Shown: positions 17,701-25,293 of the stretch, piece after piece
How the letters are laid out: each line of letters starts with the position of its first letter
How positions within the stretch are numbered: the first letter of the stretch is position 1
Origin: a virus
DNA: 26,392 nt
Strand: one strand, 5' to 3'
Virus record (IMG/VR): IMGVR_UViG_3300042887_000442
Span: 1-26,392 of that record
Notes under the pieces: generated by a model
Databases searched by the model: none
Told to the model about the DNA's origin: nothing
The model's input: only the letters and a program-made list of their open reading frames with translations
Position numbers and translations under genes: made by a program

Positions 17701-20700
17701 CAGTGCCCTGAGATACTTGCTCTCTGTATCTTGTTATCTGATCGCCTTGTGCTTTTTGATCTCTCAAACTTCTTAGTGCTGCCATGGCAGACTGTGCTCT
17801 CTTGCCTGCTACTGAAGAGACTTTTATTGTTCCAGATGATCCGTCAGATCTTCCACCCTTAAACTTGCCCTTTACCAAAACTGCGTTATTTGTTTTTCCT
17901 GGTCTAATTTCATTAGTCTTTGCGCTTACTTCTGGTCTTTCGTATGCAATAATATTTCCCTTTGCATCTCTACTTACCTTAACAACCTCATCTGGATAAT
18001 AATCAAAAAGTCTTTTTGCTGCTGCCTTTGTATTCGCTGCACTGTCTGATGCGCTAACTGCTTTAAATAATTCTTCTGGTGTTGCTGTTCCGTTGTATAC
18101 CATTTTTGGCTTTTTAAAACTTGTAAGGCCTTGTGGTGCAAGAAGTGCATTAACGCCTGCAGAGTGCTTAGGGTCTCTTGCAAGTCCTCCCAGAATACCT
18201 GACTTAAGGTTTCCGATTCTTGAGTATATATGCTTGTCTCCAATTAGTGGATCTTTAACTGTGCCGTCTGCAAGTGTAACCTTTGGCATTGCTTCTAGTG
18301 ACTTAATTAAATTTTCTCTAATCTTGTCTGCAGTTTTTGCAGCCTGTGCTGCAGTCATATTATTTGGAGGACCCATCAGTTTAGATGTCATTGTTTGTAC
18401 TGATCTTGTTTTCTTTATTTCATCTAGGTACTCTGCTAAGTTGGCTCTGTTGTGTGTTAGATCTTTGTGTAACGCTTCTGGTATATCAAACCCTACAGCG
18501 GTATATGTAGTTCCCTTTTCAAAACCTCTTGTCTTTAGGTCCTGTGCCTTTTCTCTAAACTCGTCTGGAACATCATTAAGATCAACCTTTGAATTTCCAG
18601 TTGCATGTGCAAACACTGTCTCTGCTTTTGGCTTCTTCTTTTTACTTCCAGACTGAGTTACTTCGTCTGTTCCGCTATTAAATCCCTGCAAGTCTTTGTT
18701 AACCATTGCGCTAATGATTGGCTTAAATCTAGGGTTTTGTGCAACATCTGCTGGAATAACCGCTTCTCCTGGAGTAAGCATAGAAGGAACTGTGTCTTGA
18801 TTTCCAGTTCCTGGAACTCTTGTTGTTCCAGTTGAATACTTCTTGGTTGCTTGGCTATTCTTCCCGCCTCTAACTGGTCCAGTAAATCCTGCTTGGGCTG
18901 CTATCGCTCTCTGGTAGGCTAAAGCAAGGCTGTTTACTGCAGATGCTTCAGAGGTAAATGTTTGCTTTAGTCTTTGATGAACCTGGTCAAGTGATGCTGC
19001 AACTGCCGATGCCTCAAGTTGTTGCTGAGTTAAGTAGTCTGTTTGCTGTCCAAGAATCTGAGTTGAAGATCCCGCTCTATTAAAAGTAGACTTTAGGCCT
19101 GCGAATAGTTTAATAATGTTTGCAACACCGTTAGCAAGCAAACCAAAAGCCATCAATGCAACTGGACCAACTGCTCCAAGAGCAACGGTTAGTATTGTTA
19201 AAAACTTTTTACTTCCATCTCCAAGATCGTTAAACTTATCAAGAATTTTTGAAGCAAACTCAACAATTGGTGTTAGCGCTTTTAAGAACTGCTCTCCAAC
19301 TGGAGCAAGAGTTACCTTTAGGTCTTCAATTGACTTTTTAAATTTATACGTTGTAGTATTTTCAATTCTATTTAATTCTCGCTCAGATAAGATTGCCAAC
19401 TCTTCTGTTGTTGCCTTTGTTAATTCTAAAACTCTTGATGCCTGTGTTCCTTGTGCTGTAACGTTTTGAAATAATGTTGAAAGTCTTGAGAACTGAAACT
19501 TACCAAACAACTGTTCAATTGCACGAGCACGGTTAAGAGGGTCTAGAGTATCTAGGGCCTTTGAAAACTCTACTACGGTTGACTTAACATCTCCAGCATT
19601 TGATTCTACAATACCCTTGATATTTACGCCAAGCCCTGCTAAAAACTTTGATGCTTTTTCAGATGGATTAATTAATGATGCAAGACCAGACTTAAGTGCG
19701 TTAGCACCTTCTGATGCATTGATTCCACCCTCCTTCATTGCTGTTAAGAAAAATGCTAAGTCTTCTACATTTCCACCAAGTTGCTTAACAACTGGTCCAG
19801 CCTTTGGAATTGCAATAGTTAAATCCTCAATAGATACAACAGTCTGGTTTTCAACTGCGTTGAGGAAGTCAATCTTTTTTGCTAAATCATCTGTTGCAAC
19901 ACCAAATGCATTCGTAACAGAGATTGTTGTCTCTAGTGCTTGAGCCTGCTCAACACCACCAAGAACAGCAAGTCTAGTTGCTTCTGCAACCTGTGCAGTT
20001 AAGTCTGCACCCAACTTACCCATTGCTGCAGCATCTGCAGCCATCTTCATTGTTTCTTCTACTGCTACACCATACTTTGTATATTCTTTTGCAAGAAGTT
20101 GAATCTGCTTAACCATCTGGTCAGTTTCTTCTTGTGTTGTAAATAGTTCTCCGTAAACACGCTTAAACCTAATAGCCTGCTCTTCAAGTTTCATAAATGT
20201 TTTTGCAGCAGTTGATCCAAGCATAACCAGTGGTACTGTAAAACCAACCATCAATTGACGGCCTGCCCACTGAGTATTCTTACCAAAGTTTAATAGATTT
20301 GTTGATCCTTGCTTTAATAACTGATTTAGGATCTGCTGTTTTTGTGCTGCCATGGCTGTTTGTGTGCCAAGGTTTTGCATATCTAAAGTTAAAGGTCTTA
20401 CAGCAATTGCCTGTAGCGCACCATTTGCTCCACGGCCCATCTTTATGTATTGGGTCTGGATGTCCTTTACACGCTCTCGTGCTACTTTGTTTATTGTTTC
20501 AAATTCAGACCTAAATAGTCTTCCAAAAGTTTTTGTTGCTGCACCTGTGTATCTAAAATATTCTCTAGATGTTAACTTGTTCTTTTCTAGTGCATTAGTA
20601 AAAGACTCTGTGCTTGATGTTACAGTTCGCATTGATGCCTGGAACTGGCCAGCAGCATTTATGCTGTTCATCAGGTTCTGGGCTTGATTTGCTGCTACCG

Positions 20701-20830
20701 CTGCTGCAGAGGTACCAGACTTTGCCATTTGTGTATGGAAGGCTGATATCTGACGCTGTAGAAGTTTTAAACTTGCTAAAGCATCCGACGTATCAATATT
20801 TACATGAATATTGGATTGAACATCAGCCAT
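11759..20830 (-). CDS. Tape measure protein, giant (3023 aa), with embedded kinase-like domain
   Basis: Sets tail length and is threaded through the tail tube. Residues about 190-560 form the canonical phage tape measure core ([40 protein letters not shown]), with a hydrophobic stretch near 555-580. Other parts: about 737-1045, an unassigned insert beginning [10 protein letters not shown]; about 1045-1200, a probable kinase fold (K1068, E1079, D1150-x4-N1155, D1163-V-G); a duplicated [12 protein letters not shown] motif near 1392 and 1427; hydrophobic segments about 1507-1573 and Gly/Ala-rich 1744-1810; coiled coil about 2460-2677; a (Thr-Pro)n linker about 2725-2771; two Ca-loop-like DxDxNGxxD motifs; and a C-terminal [18 protein letters not shown] motif that also occurs near 665-690. 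ATG is preceded by AGAGGTG. At roughly 0.15 nm per residue the full length would allow up to about 450 nm of tail, less if the globular inserts do not count. Confidence 0.93.
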   Translation of the reverse strand: MADVQSNIHVNIDTSDALASLKLLQRQISAFHTQMAKSGTSAAAVAANQAQNLMNSINAAGQFQASMRTVTSSTESFTNALEKNKLTSREYFRYTGAATKTFGRLFRSEFETINKVARERVKDIQTQYIKMGRGANGALQAIAVRPLTLDMQNLGTQTAMAAQKQQILNQLLKQGSTNLLNFGKNTQWAGRQLMVGFTVPLVMLGSTAAKTFMKLEEQAIRFKRVYGELFTTQEETDQMVKQIQLLAKEYTKYGVAVEETMKMAADAAAMGKLGADLTAQVAEATRLAVLGGVEQAQALETTISVTNAFGVATDDLAKKIDFLNAVENQTVVSIEDLTIAIPKAGPVVKQLGGNVEDLAFFLTAMKEGGINASEGANALKSGLASLINPSEKASKFLAGLGVNIKGIVESNAGDVKSTVVEFSKALDTLDPLNRARAIEQLFGKFQFSRLSTLFQNVTAQGTQASRVLELTKATTEELAILSERELNRIENTTTYKFKKSIEDLKVTLAPVGEQFLKALTPIVEFASKILDKFNDLGDGSKKFLTILTVALGAVGPVALMAFGLLANGVANIIKLFAGLKSTFNRAGSSTQILGQQTDYLTQQQLEASAVAASLDQVHQRLKQTFTSEASAVNSLALAYQRAIAAQAGFTGPVRGGKNSQATKKYSTGTTRVPGTGNQDTVPSMLTPGEAVIPADVAQNPRFKPIISAMVNKDLQGFNSGTDEVTQSGSKKKKPKAETVFAHATGNSKVDLNDVPDEFREKAQDLKTRGFEKGTTYTAVGFDIPEALHKDLTHNRANLAEYLDEIKKTRSVQTMTSKLMGPPNNMTAAQAAKTADKIRENLIKSLEAMPKVTLADGTVKDPLIGDKHIYSRIGNLKSGILGGLARDPKHSAGVNALLAPQGLTSFKKPKMVYNGTATPEELFKAVSASDSAANTKAAAKRLFDYYPDEVVKVSRDAKGNIIAYERPEVSAKTNEIRPGKTNNAVLVKGKFKGGRSDGSSGTIKVSSVAGKRAQSAMAALRSLRDQKAQGDQITRYREQVSQGTGYSNVGARHLSGVHIDQDGNKVYVKPMIDERSAMAELRATRIAREVHGLETPKQELRIIQDPETGKTMYALESPYDPKFDPDTIPKKFTKKQYIKQLLAASLRGDKDLKRGNLGGNVLTDVGTAGVFTKASGEREYAKKMPSIAEMAGINLSGVKGDAAARSPFWFGNQTADIAKSMSAEQFESMMEKEVKKSIKNLERLIPKLQLTDADKPLYTSMLDRLKEKVDWKEIHKLHTSIAVKPDEVVQDNETKKTRKPKTEPLPSNVKSSAGSADTRLMSQSEIENGSVRQKPKKTRRVGKFVIPGQANAPEVSGTADSAIISGARGSIAEAKAVGTKIGTTISQSAAAASRTALYGTGPIDADAKSVRRQLEKRERATQAMAAKSRTALYGTGPIDPVAKSIRRNAQKRSLLGSNVGVPASVINPTVAESAKRQTLSSRIKAYSENREAKRQARVQAGKGPGMGMTGGVMAASGVAMMASMIPGQVGELATKIMMPLMGISMIMPMLQNKFTALAAGIGVVIAAYAYMRIQFDKAQNSAFELASAMGVGKDAMVELSKSAGKVSASEIMDKRRSAKFNPLPIQTGKNTFGQSFVKSDLGKSIIQNIGKAGGTGKTTDSTAAQLQNAVMSGAMSLDQAKSVAANLGAELGDYTFGIKVIGKITEMLGPNGENLENNPYEVRLKMIEQTRDRVAVANKNMSKSGGIGQDMIRGVGGVAAGAGAGAAIGASVGLLGGPFAPITSAIGAVAGTIIGGVAGGILAYKDRGKRIGESTGASVAMDRMALEQGQELLDSFDLQYQKKIELLRVQGKINEANELETKYQEDRIKLLNANKVTKDQILANYSSSSLDVRTAYEGGINKSITKKYKDTVYEDMVPLAQTSIQDSKLSAEQKMAVKLELQTGSLNPQQIIDLFSTFTDKADQEIVLGLVGQFGGKFAGETLNVVKGFGDNDKLKKEYLLQIKKKSGKEAQDFQDFFGKLTMYDNVIPAKISVDYFLKNPTAAANLKGIIDTLEAKKGKMSIDFAAKTIGGDALKALNADATYFNSLDPAQQVVYTTALATQLSIQGDPAQIKAFEAWQAANKGKKPTEYVNFAAENATAITKASADTSVALPGDGSSSSSGAKVQSSPLDDLVKKLRDVRKNQIKVTEGWSASRKVLDNLFGGKKTIDVFSGIENDLRGLGGSEDLISLIVGMDPKEYEKKKNSLFKFDNKGNIIALKRDAKNIQEALNSITMGDWNSDMESQLKTIENQSIAFDKLSKLGVPVADAYELISEKAIAASIANGVNEKTLNTLIGKYKVLTAAQERSAAVKSVKTDTDQLKKDRLQEKRLKDIAKTDPLSAFAIDSDENLKALESSIVSQTSALARLKTRRNNAPMGSDQRKRLNAEIEKAEEALSDSIDSFQERLAGLKQTIGLYEDLFNKVYGDAMEKFDVEEKAIQLEFELNTDKLNKDIEKAQNEIALIEYNIDDKEAALRSIEDQEQKINDKYDERIKALNEVEKANAAISQQQKSQLTLAEALTSGDIAAAARAAQDMRAQQAADAVTKEKEAVEKSREFELSRVTGFDKTDKKRKTRKQLEEEINALQDDIFKKEEEIIEPNQENIRLKEIDLKVQIEGIKVAEKTRDEWERIANQVDIARVRAKDFVDSIEKSLPYYKTLIDMYGGKDVFPDGTSTLDPSGGYKFNTTPTPTPTPTPTPTPTPTPTPTPTPTPTPTPTPTPTPTPTPTPTPTPSPCPAGTVMNAQGKCVRDTNIFPEILPRPTPTPTPTPTPSFKDDDKNGIPDYIQAPPKTVLTPVPGTGIPGTGSVAKAFPPIMVARPVAPAPKDLDKNGIPDNIQAPKPAPKPAPKPLFPTLAPTTQGKTLVPGTGVYQGSTFIPPKYKAKGGIIPKMFALGGFAKGTDTVPAMLTPGEFIMSKYAVDSYGVDNMRKINNGDSIGGTVYNNTYTLTVNAKTDANPNDIAQAVMSTIKRVDDRRIRGVSLNGR
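12518..12658 (-). repeat. Hexanucleotide tandem repeat coding a (Thr-Pro)n linker
   Basis: About 23 copies of a 6-base unit (plus strand ggtgtt, with ggagtt and ggagta variants) inside the tape measure gene. On the coding strand it gives alternating Thr and Pro, an extended rigid linker. The unit variants are grouped in blocks, as expected from slippage or unequal exchange. A shorter Thr-Pro run lies at about 12403-12434. Confidence 0.95.
16501..16657 (-). repeat. Duplicated [12 protein letters not shown] motif inside the tape measure protein
   Basis: Two copies of about 18 residues ([12 protein letters not shown]-x2-AKS[VI]RR) encoded at about 16605-16657 and 16501-16553, separated by a basic/Gln-rich helix. 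The DNA copies differ at many silent positions, so the duplication is not recent or is held by protein-level selection. Confidence 0.8.
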
Positions 20831-20847
20831 CCATTAACACCTCTTAT

Positions 20848-21171
20848 TTAGTTGTTTACAAGGTTGCCAAGTAGTGAAGCATCTGTTAGTTTGATTCCAG
20901 AGGCTTCTTCGACGATCTTGTATACTGTAGGAAGGTCCATATTTTCTTCTAGGGCCTCCTTGTCTTCTGCCAATTCTGGCTTGTATTGTTGCATTGCAAT
21001 TTGAACACATTCCATTAGAAGGTTCATTGATTTTTCGTTATCTTCTGCTACCTTTGCGATATCTTCAAACTTCTTCATAAATGGACGAAGTAGTGATATC
21101 TTTAGTGGTCTTACCTTGATCTTTGTTCCGTCGATCAGAGTTACTGTCTTTTCTTCAGTGGCGGTTGCCAT
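20848..21171 (-). CDS. Tail assembly chaperone, short form (gpG-like paralogue)
   Basis: 107 residues. Opens VTLIDGTKIKVRPLKISLLR and contains NLLMECVQIAMQQYKPEL and DLPTVYKIVEEASGIKL, matching the first ~100 residues of the next gene upstream (VDGTEIIAAPLKIKYLR, IAMKQYAP, DLPTIYEVIDIAAGIKI). Tail assembly chaperones bind the tape measure protein while the tube polymerises; this gene lies directly before the tape measure gene, as expected. It has a perfect AGGAGG ribosome site and its own extended -10 promoter. No T-like extension follows in any frame, so it appears to be a separate short chaperone and not the first half of a frameshift product. Confidence 0.82.
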   Translation of the reverse strand: MATATEEKTVTLIDGTKIKVRPLKISLLRPFMKKFEDIAKVAEDNEKSMNLLMECVQIAMQQYKPELAEDKEALEENMDLPTVYKIVEEASGIKLTDASLLGNLVNN

Positions 21172-21197
21172 TTATTCCTCCTTATAAGGTTTAGTCA

Positions 21198-21208
21198 ATT
21201 ATACCATA
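21198..21208 (-). promoter_or_regulatory. Extended -10 promoter before the short tail chaperone gene
   Basis: Minus strand reads TATGGTATAAT, a full match to the extended -10 consensus, in the 57-base gap between the two chaperone genes. Transcription would start near 21191, giving a leader of about 20 bases with AAGGAGG. The leader also holds the palindrome CCTTATAAGG next to the ribosome site. No convincing -35 box, which fits an extended -10 promoter. Confidence 0.6.
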
Positions 21209-21228
21209 GCGCAGGCTTATTTTTAGCA

Positions 21229-21906
21229 TTAATATGTTTCATAGTCTAAGCCCATGCCAATTCCAAATCCAGCCCTTTCAGCGTTTATGCCCTGTAGAGC
21301 CAGAATATCATTTCCGTCTTTTGTTGCACCCTTGCTAAAGACTCTAGCCTTCATGTCTTCCCACTCATTGCCGCTTCCAGAGTTTTTATCTAAGTCTACT
21401 CCTTGCATCGCAGCAGCAAATTTTTTATCACTATAGTCTAGTTCTCTTTTTATTTTTATTGTTGCAGTCAACTCTGGCATAGAAAGAGACTGTTCCAATT
21501 CTTCATAATCTTTCCATATGCCTATCAAAAAGGCTTCAGACTCTAGTTTTGCCAGGTCTAATGTTTCCCAAGAAGATCCGCTATCTACTGCTTGAGATTT
21601 TACTGTATCTTCAGATTTTTCATTAATCTTAATTCCTGCTGCTATATCTATTACTTCATAGATAGTCGGTAAGTCTAGACTATCTTCCAAATCATCAACT
21701 GTCTTAATTTGTGGAGCATATTGTTTCATTGCAATTAGGGCACAATTAACTAAAACAGAAATAGACTCATCATCCGTTTTTGACTCTTTTATTGTTTCAA
21801 ACAACTCTAAAAATTCTCTAAGATATTTTATTTTAAGTGGGGCAGCAATAATCTCAGTCCCGTCTACAAGACTAAACTGTTTTTTATCATAAATGCTTGT
21901 TGCCAT
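21229..21906 (-). CDS. Tail assembly chaperone, long form (gpGT-like fusion)
   Basis: 225 residues from the ATG at 21906. Residues 1-100 are paralogous to the short chaperone; residues about 110-225 (FLIGIWKDYEELEQSLSMPE, KFAAAMQGVDLD, NEWEDMKARVFSKG, GFGIGMGLDYE) match the C-terminal T-type extension that many phages add through a programmed frameshift. Here both parts are in one continuous frame. A reading from a TTG at 21936 is possible but would begin inside the terminator stem. There is no Shine-Dalgarno before the ATG; an extended -10 ends 6 bases upstream, predicting a leaderless transcript. Works with the short paralogue to load the tape measure during tail assembly. Confidence 0.82.
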   Translation of the reverse strand: MATSIYDKKQFSLVDGTEIIAAPLKIKYLREFLELFETIKESKTDDESISVLVNCALIAMKQYAPQIKTVDDLEDSLDLPTIYEVIDIAAGIKINEKSEDTVKSQAVDSGSSWETLDLAKLESEAFLIGIWKDYEELEQSLSMPELTATIKIKRELDYSDKKFAAAMQGVDLDKNSGSGNEWEDMKARVFSKGATKDGNDILALQGINAERAGFGIGMGLDYETY

Positions 21907-21912
21907 TATATA

Positions 21913-21921
21913 AGTATACCA
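21913..21921 (-). promoter_or_regulatory. Extended -10 promoter, predicted leaderless start for the long chaperone
   Basis: Minus strand reads TGG-TATACT, then TATATA (6 bases), then ATG. It follows the terminator U-tract directly. Spacing puts the transcription start at the A of the ATG, and no ribosome site is present. Same layout as at 4669-4677. Confidence 0.5.
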
Positions 21922-21953
21922 AACAGAAAGGCCCAACCCCGAAGGATTGAGCC
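21921..21953 (-). terminator. Rho-independent terminator after the major tail protein gene
   Basis: On the minus strand: a 10-bp stem GGCTCAATCC / GGGTTGGGCC closed by a UUCG tetraloop on a C-G pair, followed by TTTCTGTTT. Two positions pair only as G-U in the minus-strand RNA, which shows the direction. It lies 20 bases after the tail-tube stop codon and should isolate that highly expressed gene from the chaperones. Confidence 0.85.
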
Positions 21954-21972
21954 TCTCATATATTAAGTTGTA

Positions 21973-22629
21973 TTATGCTTCTAGTGAACGGTCTACGATC
22001 TTACCGTATGAAGCGTTGTCGTTTGGAAGAAGACGGAATGAAACTTCAAACATTGTTGCTTCATCACGCTTTGCTGATACTGTAACATTCTCGATTGAGA
22101 GTGCACGGTATGCAACATAGATTCTTTCCTTTGGCTCTAGAGAAGAACCAGAACCTGGTCCTACTGCTACGAGTCCACGCTCTAGAGGAACGTCACCGAT
22201 GTCACCAGCAGACATCTTCATTGTCTGAAGACCTGTTGCTGTTGTTAGATCTGTGTCATTTCCTGCAATTGCTACTAGAAGGTTCTCTAGTGTTGCTTCT
22301 GCGAATGCAGTGTTTAGATTAACTGTCATACCTTGCTTGAATAAACGAGCAACGTCGAGAAGTTGGTCTACTGCTACTTCGCCGAAATCAGGCTGGAAAG
22401 CGAGTTCCAAACCATTTGATGTGTATCCGATATTTGTGTACGCTTCGTCTGATGACAAAGTGTCCTTATAGGATGTTGCGGATGCTGTCAATGCTGGAAG
22501 ATCTGTCGCTGCTTGAGAGTCAGTAATCTTTCCAGTTAGTGTTTCGTATCCGATTGGACCTGCGTCATGCGTAAATAGTGCTGCTGCACCTACGATGATG
22601 TTACTACTTGAACCACGGCTGTATGCCAT
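21973..22629 (-). CDS. Major tail (tube) protein
   Basis: 218 residues from the ATG at 22629 (MAYSRGSSSNIIVGAAALFT), chosen for its AGAGGTGA ribosome site; the frame is open to 22674 but has no better start. The C-terminal part (RIYVAYRALSIENVTVSAKR then DEATMFEVSFRLLPNDNASY) is the typical closing strand set of tube proteins. Position between the tail terminator and the tail chaperones is the standard siphovirus order. The gene has its own promoter and terminator and visibly higher G+C (53% in one counted line) than the other tail genes, both fitting a protein made in hundreds of copies per particle. Confidence 0.85.
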   Translation of the reverse strand: MAYSRGSSSNIIVGAAALFTHDAGPIGYETLTGKITDSQAATDLPALTASATSYKDTLSSDEAYTNIGYTSNGLELAFQPDFGEVAVDQLLDVARLFKQGMTVNLNTAFAEATLENLLVAIAGNDTDLTTATGLQTMKMSAGDIGDVPLERGLVAVGPGSGSSLEPKERIYVAYRALSIENVTVSAKRDEATMFEVSFRLLPNDNASYGKIVDRSLEA

Positions 22630-22678
22630 ATTTCTCACCTCTTTCATTTTATTAAAAGGGGGTTGTTTCCTCACCTTA

Positions 22679-22687
22679 ATTATAACA
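22679..22687 (-). promoter_or_regulatory. Extended -10 promoter for the major tail protein gene
   Basis: Minus strand reads TGT-TATAAT just after the stop of the preceding gene. Predicted leader about 40-45 bases, with two ribosome-like sites (AAGGTGAGG and AGAGGTGA), the second serving the ATG at 22629. The -35 region holds two direct repeats instead of a TTGACA box. Confidence 0.5.
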
Positions 22688-22690
22688 CTC

Positions 22691-22709
22691 GTTTATTGAG
22701 GGTTTATTG
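22691..22709 (-). repeat. Two direct CAATAAAC repeats, 11 bases apart, upstream of the tail-tube promoter
   Basis: Minus strand reads CAATAAAC-CCT-CAATAAAC across the last codons and stop of the preceding gene. The copies lie one helical turn apart at about -20 to -37 relative to the predicted start, so they could bind an activator in place of a -35 box. Chance in A/T-rich coding DNA cannot be excluded. Confidence 0.35.
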
Positions 22710-23271
22710 GGTGCCAGTCGTAGTCTATTATTATTTTGTTCCCCGCATAAGTACGGGCTGTGCCAAAGTCTACGATGTCTCTGGTTTCTTCTAGTTGGTA
22801 GATCTTAAAGTTGTGGAAGAAGCATGGCTTAGACTCTTCTGACCAAAGTTCGAAATTTGCTGCAGCCCATTCATTAAGGCATTTTGCTGAGTCATCCCCA
22901 TTATCTAAGAGATCGCTTATTTGCTGTTGGGTTACTACCATCTTTGCAGTTGCGTCTTCTCCTACTGCATAGAAATAGTAGAGTAGTTGTTCGCACTTAA
23001 TGTATGGAAAAGGCATTCTTCTCATCTTAAACATTCTGTCATATACTGCAAACACTTCATTACTCTGTGGGAATGTCGTGGTTAGATTTTCAATATCTGT
23101 TGGCAGTGTTGGAAAAAAATATGTGGTTCCTGTTGTTCCAGGAATTACCTCAACTATATTTCCTTCTTCATCTCTTAACACTAGTTCTTGTGTGTCTAAC
23201 TCAAAATTAGGATTAATTTTTGCTGCCAAGTAAGCGTTAACAATAGTTGGTGGATGATGAATAAGAGCCAT
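22693..23271 (-). CDS. Probable tail terminator / tail completion protein
   Basis: 192 residues just before the tail-tube gene, the usual place of the tail terminator, which caps the tube and joins it to the head. The protein is mixed alpha/beta (PTIVNAYLAAKINP, EVFAVYDRMFKMRRMPFPYI, LLYYFYAVGEDATAKMVVTQ, then GTARTYAGNKIIIDYDWHPI). No family match is clear by eye, so the call rests on gene order. Start overlaps the preceding stop (TAATG). Confidence 0.6.
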   Translation of the reverse strand: MALIHHPPTIVNAYLAAKINPNFELDTQELVLRDEEGNIVEVIPGTTGTTYFFPTLPTDIENLTTTFPQSNEVFAVYDRMFKMRRMPFPYIKCEQLLYYFYAVGEDATAKMVVTQQQISDLLDNGDDSAKCLNEWAAANFELWSEESKPCFFHNFKIYQLEETRDIVDFGTARTYAGNKIIIDYDWHPINPQ

Positions 23272-23945
23272 TATGTACCTACCCCTGCGTTAGCAATCCA
23301 GCGATATCCAGTAGAGACTCCCTTTGCCTTGCCCATCTTTTTACCCGCTTTCATATCTTTTTTATAAACAATAGGATTCTCAAGATACTTTGCAACACCG
23401 CTTACTCTTAGGAATGCTTGAGAAAAATATCTATTAAAGAACATGTCAAAAACCTTTTCAAAGCCACCCTGAACTTCTGTTCCTCCAGGGTTATCTACTC
23501 TTACTGGACCTTGTGTAAACACGGTTTCTCCATTATCTTCAAATGCCAAAACCTGTGCAACCTTTGGTCTGATAACTACTGGAATTCCTTCTTCCATAAT
23601 TCTAGCCTTGTCGTAGAAAGGAGTTCTTGAGCCATTTTTTATTGATGTTGACTGACTAAATGAAGACCTAAATGATAAGCCAAGATTGCTTGTTGTATAG
23701 GATATGTCGTATAGTCTTGCGCTTGGGCTTCCTGTTTGGTTCCATTCGTATATGTGATGTAGCATATCTGGATTAACTCTTGCATTAGAATCAATAAACT
23801 GTTTCATCAATTCTACCGTTTCCATTCCCATTGTTTTTAAGAATACGGTTTTTCCTTTTTGCACACCATCTAAAAACCCAATAGAATAGTTAACAATATT
23901 ATTCATCTCTTTTTTAAATTGATTAGAATTAAATACTGCTCTCAT
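23271..23945 (-). CDS. HK97-gp10-like neck / tail-completion protein
   Basis: 224 residues. N-terminal helices (FNSNQFKKEMNNIVNYSIGF, TVFLKTMGMETVELMKQFID) followed by LHHIYEWNQTGSPSARLYDI and a beta region (QVLAFEDNGETVFTQGPVRV), an arrangement like minor HK97-gp10 family proteins, where an N-terminal helix precedes a H-x-Y/F strand region. C-terminus is strongly basic (KKDMKAGKKMGKAKG). Starts at an ATGA overlap with the preceding gene behind CAGGTGA. Acts at the head-tail joint by position. Confidence 0.6.
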   Translation of the reverse strand: MRAVFNSNQFKKEMNNIVNYSIGFLDGVQKGKTVFLKTMGMETVELMKQFIDSNARVNPDMLHHIYEWNQTGSPSARLYDISYTTSNLGLSFRSSFSQSTSIKNGSRTPFYDKARIMEEGIPVVIRPKVAQVLAFEDNGETVFTQGPVRVDNPGGTEVQGGFEKVFDMFFNRYFSQAFLRVSGVAKYLENPIVYKKDMKAGKKMGKAKGVSTGYRWIANAGVGT

Positions 23946-24391
23946 ACATCACCTGTTTGATTTTCTGATCTTCTGATAAGTATGTTAAATGATTCTACTG
24001 TTCCGAATGGTCCAGTAAAAGGCTCGTATGTTGCTATTTCAAACAGAGTTCCTCTTCCAGACCTTGGGCCAGAGGTTTCCATATAAATAAGATTTCCCTC
24101 TTGATCCTTAATGTCTGTTATAAGAATATTAGTTAGTGCATTTTTGCTATCCATGGAAGATATTCTAAGATCAGACTTTGTTCTTCCAACCAGAATTGAG
24201 TGTTGTGTTATATTTACATTCGGCTTAACTTCTTCTTTAAAAGCAGAACCGCCAGAAGTAAAACTACAGGCAAACACTCTGTCTAGAACCCATTGCTTTT
24301 TTATTGCTCCATACTGGCCTTGCTCGATGATTGGGTGATATACAGATGCCTGCATTGGGAACATAAAATCTGGTGTTTCACAAACTGTCAT
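23942..24391 (-). CDS. Head-closure / head-tail connector protein
   Basis: 149 residues, beta-rich (MQASVYHPIIEQGQYGAIKK, ACSFTSGG, HSILVGRTKSDLRI, ILITDIKDQEGNLIYMETSG), in the slot of the head-completion (stopper) protein between adaptor and gp10-like genes. Sequence pattern is consistent with these small beta-barrel proteins but no signature is decisive. The ATG overlaps the adaptor stop (TAATG) with GGGGTG upstream; the 3' end overlaps the next gene by 4 bases. Confidence 0.6.
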   Translation of the reverse strand: MTVCETPDFMFPMQASVYHPIIEQGQYGAIKKQWVLDRVFACSFTSGGSAFKEEVKPNVNITQHSILVGRTKSDLRISSMDSKNALTNILITDIKDQEGNLIYMETSGPRSGRGTLFEIATYEPFTGPFGTVESFNILIRRSENQTGDV

Positions 24392-25287
24392 TACAACACC
24401 CCAATTTTTGTAATAGACTTAACATACTTAGAAAGTATCTTGTCTACGATTATATTTCCTGTTCCTTCGAAAAGACCCTTATCAAACTGAATTCTATACT
24501 GATCTGTATTATAAGAAGAAATAAATCTCTTGTAGTAATCTAACTTGCCACATTCTAAATCATGAATTAACATCTCTGTTGCTCTAACAATATCAGACGG
24601 AACAGTCGTGTATCCATGTTCCACAGTTATTCTATAATCCCATGTGATTCCAAATCCTCTGTATACAAACTGTGGGTCTAAAGAGTCTGAAGATGCTGCT
24701 GGTAAAACTAATGGTGCAGACTCTGCACGATTAATATTGTCTATAGACTTTTCAACAATTGCTGTTTTATCTGAAGTTACTTCAAACTGTCTATCTTCTA
24801 CCAACTTATTGTTTTCATATACACTTAAAATCTTTTTTACATCATCCCAGATAGGCAAGTAGTCTGATCCAGTTCCTGTAAAATTTAAAACTTTCTTTCT
24901 GTAATAAAAACCATCTGGCACTATTGAATCAATAATTGCTCTTGCAATTTCTTCATTTAGTGCGTAGGCTGCTTTATCGGATGCTGTCGTTGCTTTTGTT
25001 GATGGATCTACGTATGGTCTAAAAATCTCATAAGTTTCGTCTTGTAGGATTTGTTCATCTGATGTTCCTAAGTCTGCAACTATTTCAACTCTGTAAGAAG
25101 AGTCGTACTTTCCTGGTAATGAAATTTCTAAAACCTCTGCCGAAGATGATTCAGCAAATGTTGATGTGGATATTGAAAGATCCGCCATATCTGTTATGGT
25201 AACAGTTATATCTGATTCTGTTATTCCCGCAGGAATTACAAAATTAACAGGTATGTCTGCGTATGGCGAAACTCTCAATATCTCCAT
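24391..25287 (-). CDS. Head-tail adaptor protein with N-terminal beta domain
   Basis: 298 residues. The C-terminal two thirds (ALNEEIARAIIDSI, RQFEVTSDKTAIVEKSID, GITWDYRITVEHGYTTVPSD, RATEMLIHDLECGKLDYYKR) fit the helical adaptor ring below the portal in actinophage-like genomes. The first about 90 residues look like an extra Ig-like beta sandwich (VNFVIPAG, SDITVTITDMADLSI, YRVEIVADLG), perhaps exposed at the neck. It starts 6 bases after the preceding stop with no strong ribosome site, so reinitiation is likely. Confidence 0.62.
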   Translation of the reverse strand: MEILRVSPYADIPVNFVIPAGITESDITVTITDMADLSISTSTFAESSSAEVLEISLPGKYDSSYRVEIVADLGTSDEQILQDETYEIFRPYVDPSTKATTASDKAAYALNEEIARAIIDSIVPDGFYYRKKVLNFTGTGSDYLPIWDDVKKILSVYENNKLVEDRQFEVTSDKTAIVEKSIDNINRAESAPLVLPAASSDSLDPQFVYRGFGITWDYRITVEHGYTTVPSDIVRATEMLIHDLECGKLDYYKRFISSYNTDQYRIQFDKGLFEGTGNIIVDKILSKYVKSITKIGVL

Positions 25288-25293
25288 CTTTAA

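Noticed and set aside
17238-20874. Many plus-strand open frames of 60-190 codons opposite the tape measure gene
   Set aside because: They mirror the minus-strand gene, are hydrophobic/Ser-rich as antisense frames tend to be, have no ribosome sites and no recognisable domains.
21590-21640. Possible frameshift site (GAAAAAT) at the end of the shared chaperone domain in the long gene
   Set aside because: It does not fit the X-XXY-YYZ heptamer in the coding frame, and the long protein is already continuous.
21907-21936. Ten extra N-terminal codons of the long tail chaperone from a TTG start
   Set aside because: The TTG lies in the terminator stem, and homology to the short chaperone begins only after the ATG at 21906.
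22630-22674. Longer reading of the major tail protein from 22674
   Set aside because: The extra residues are encoded in the leader, and the ATG at 22629 has the clear AGAGGTGA site.
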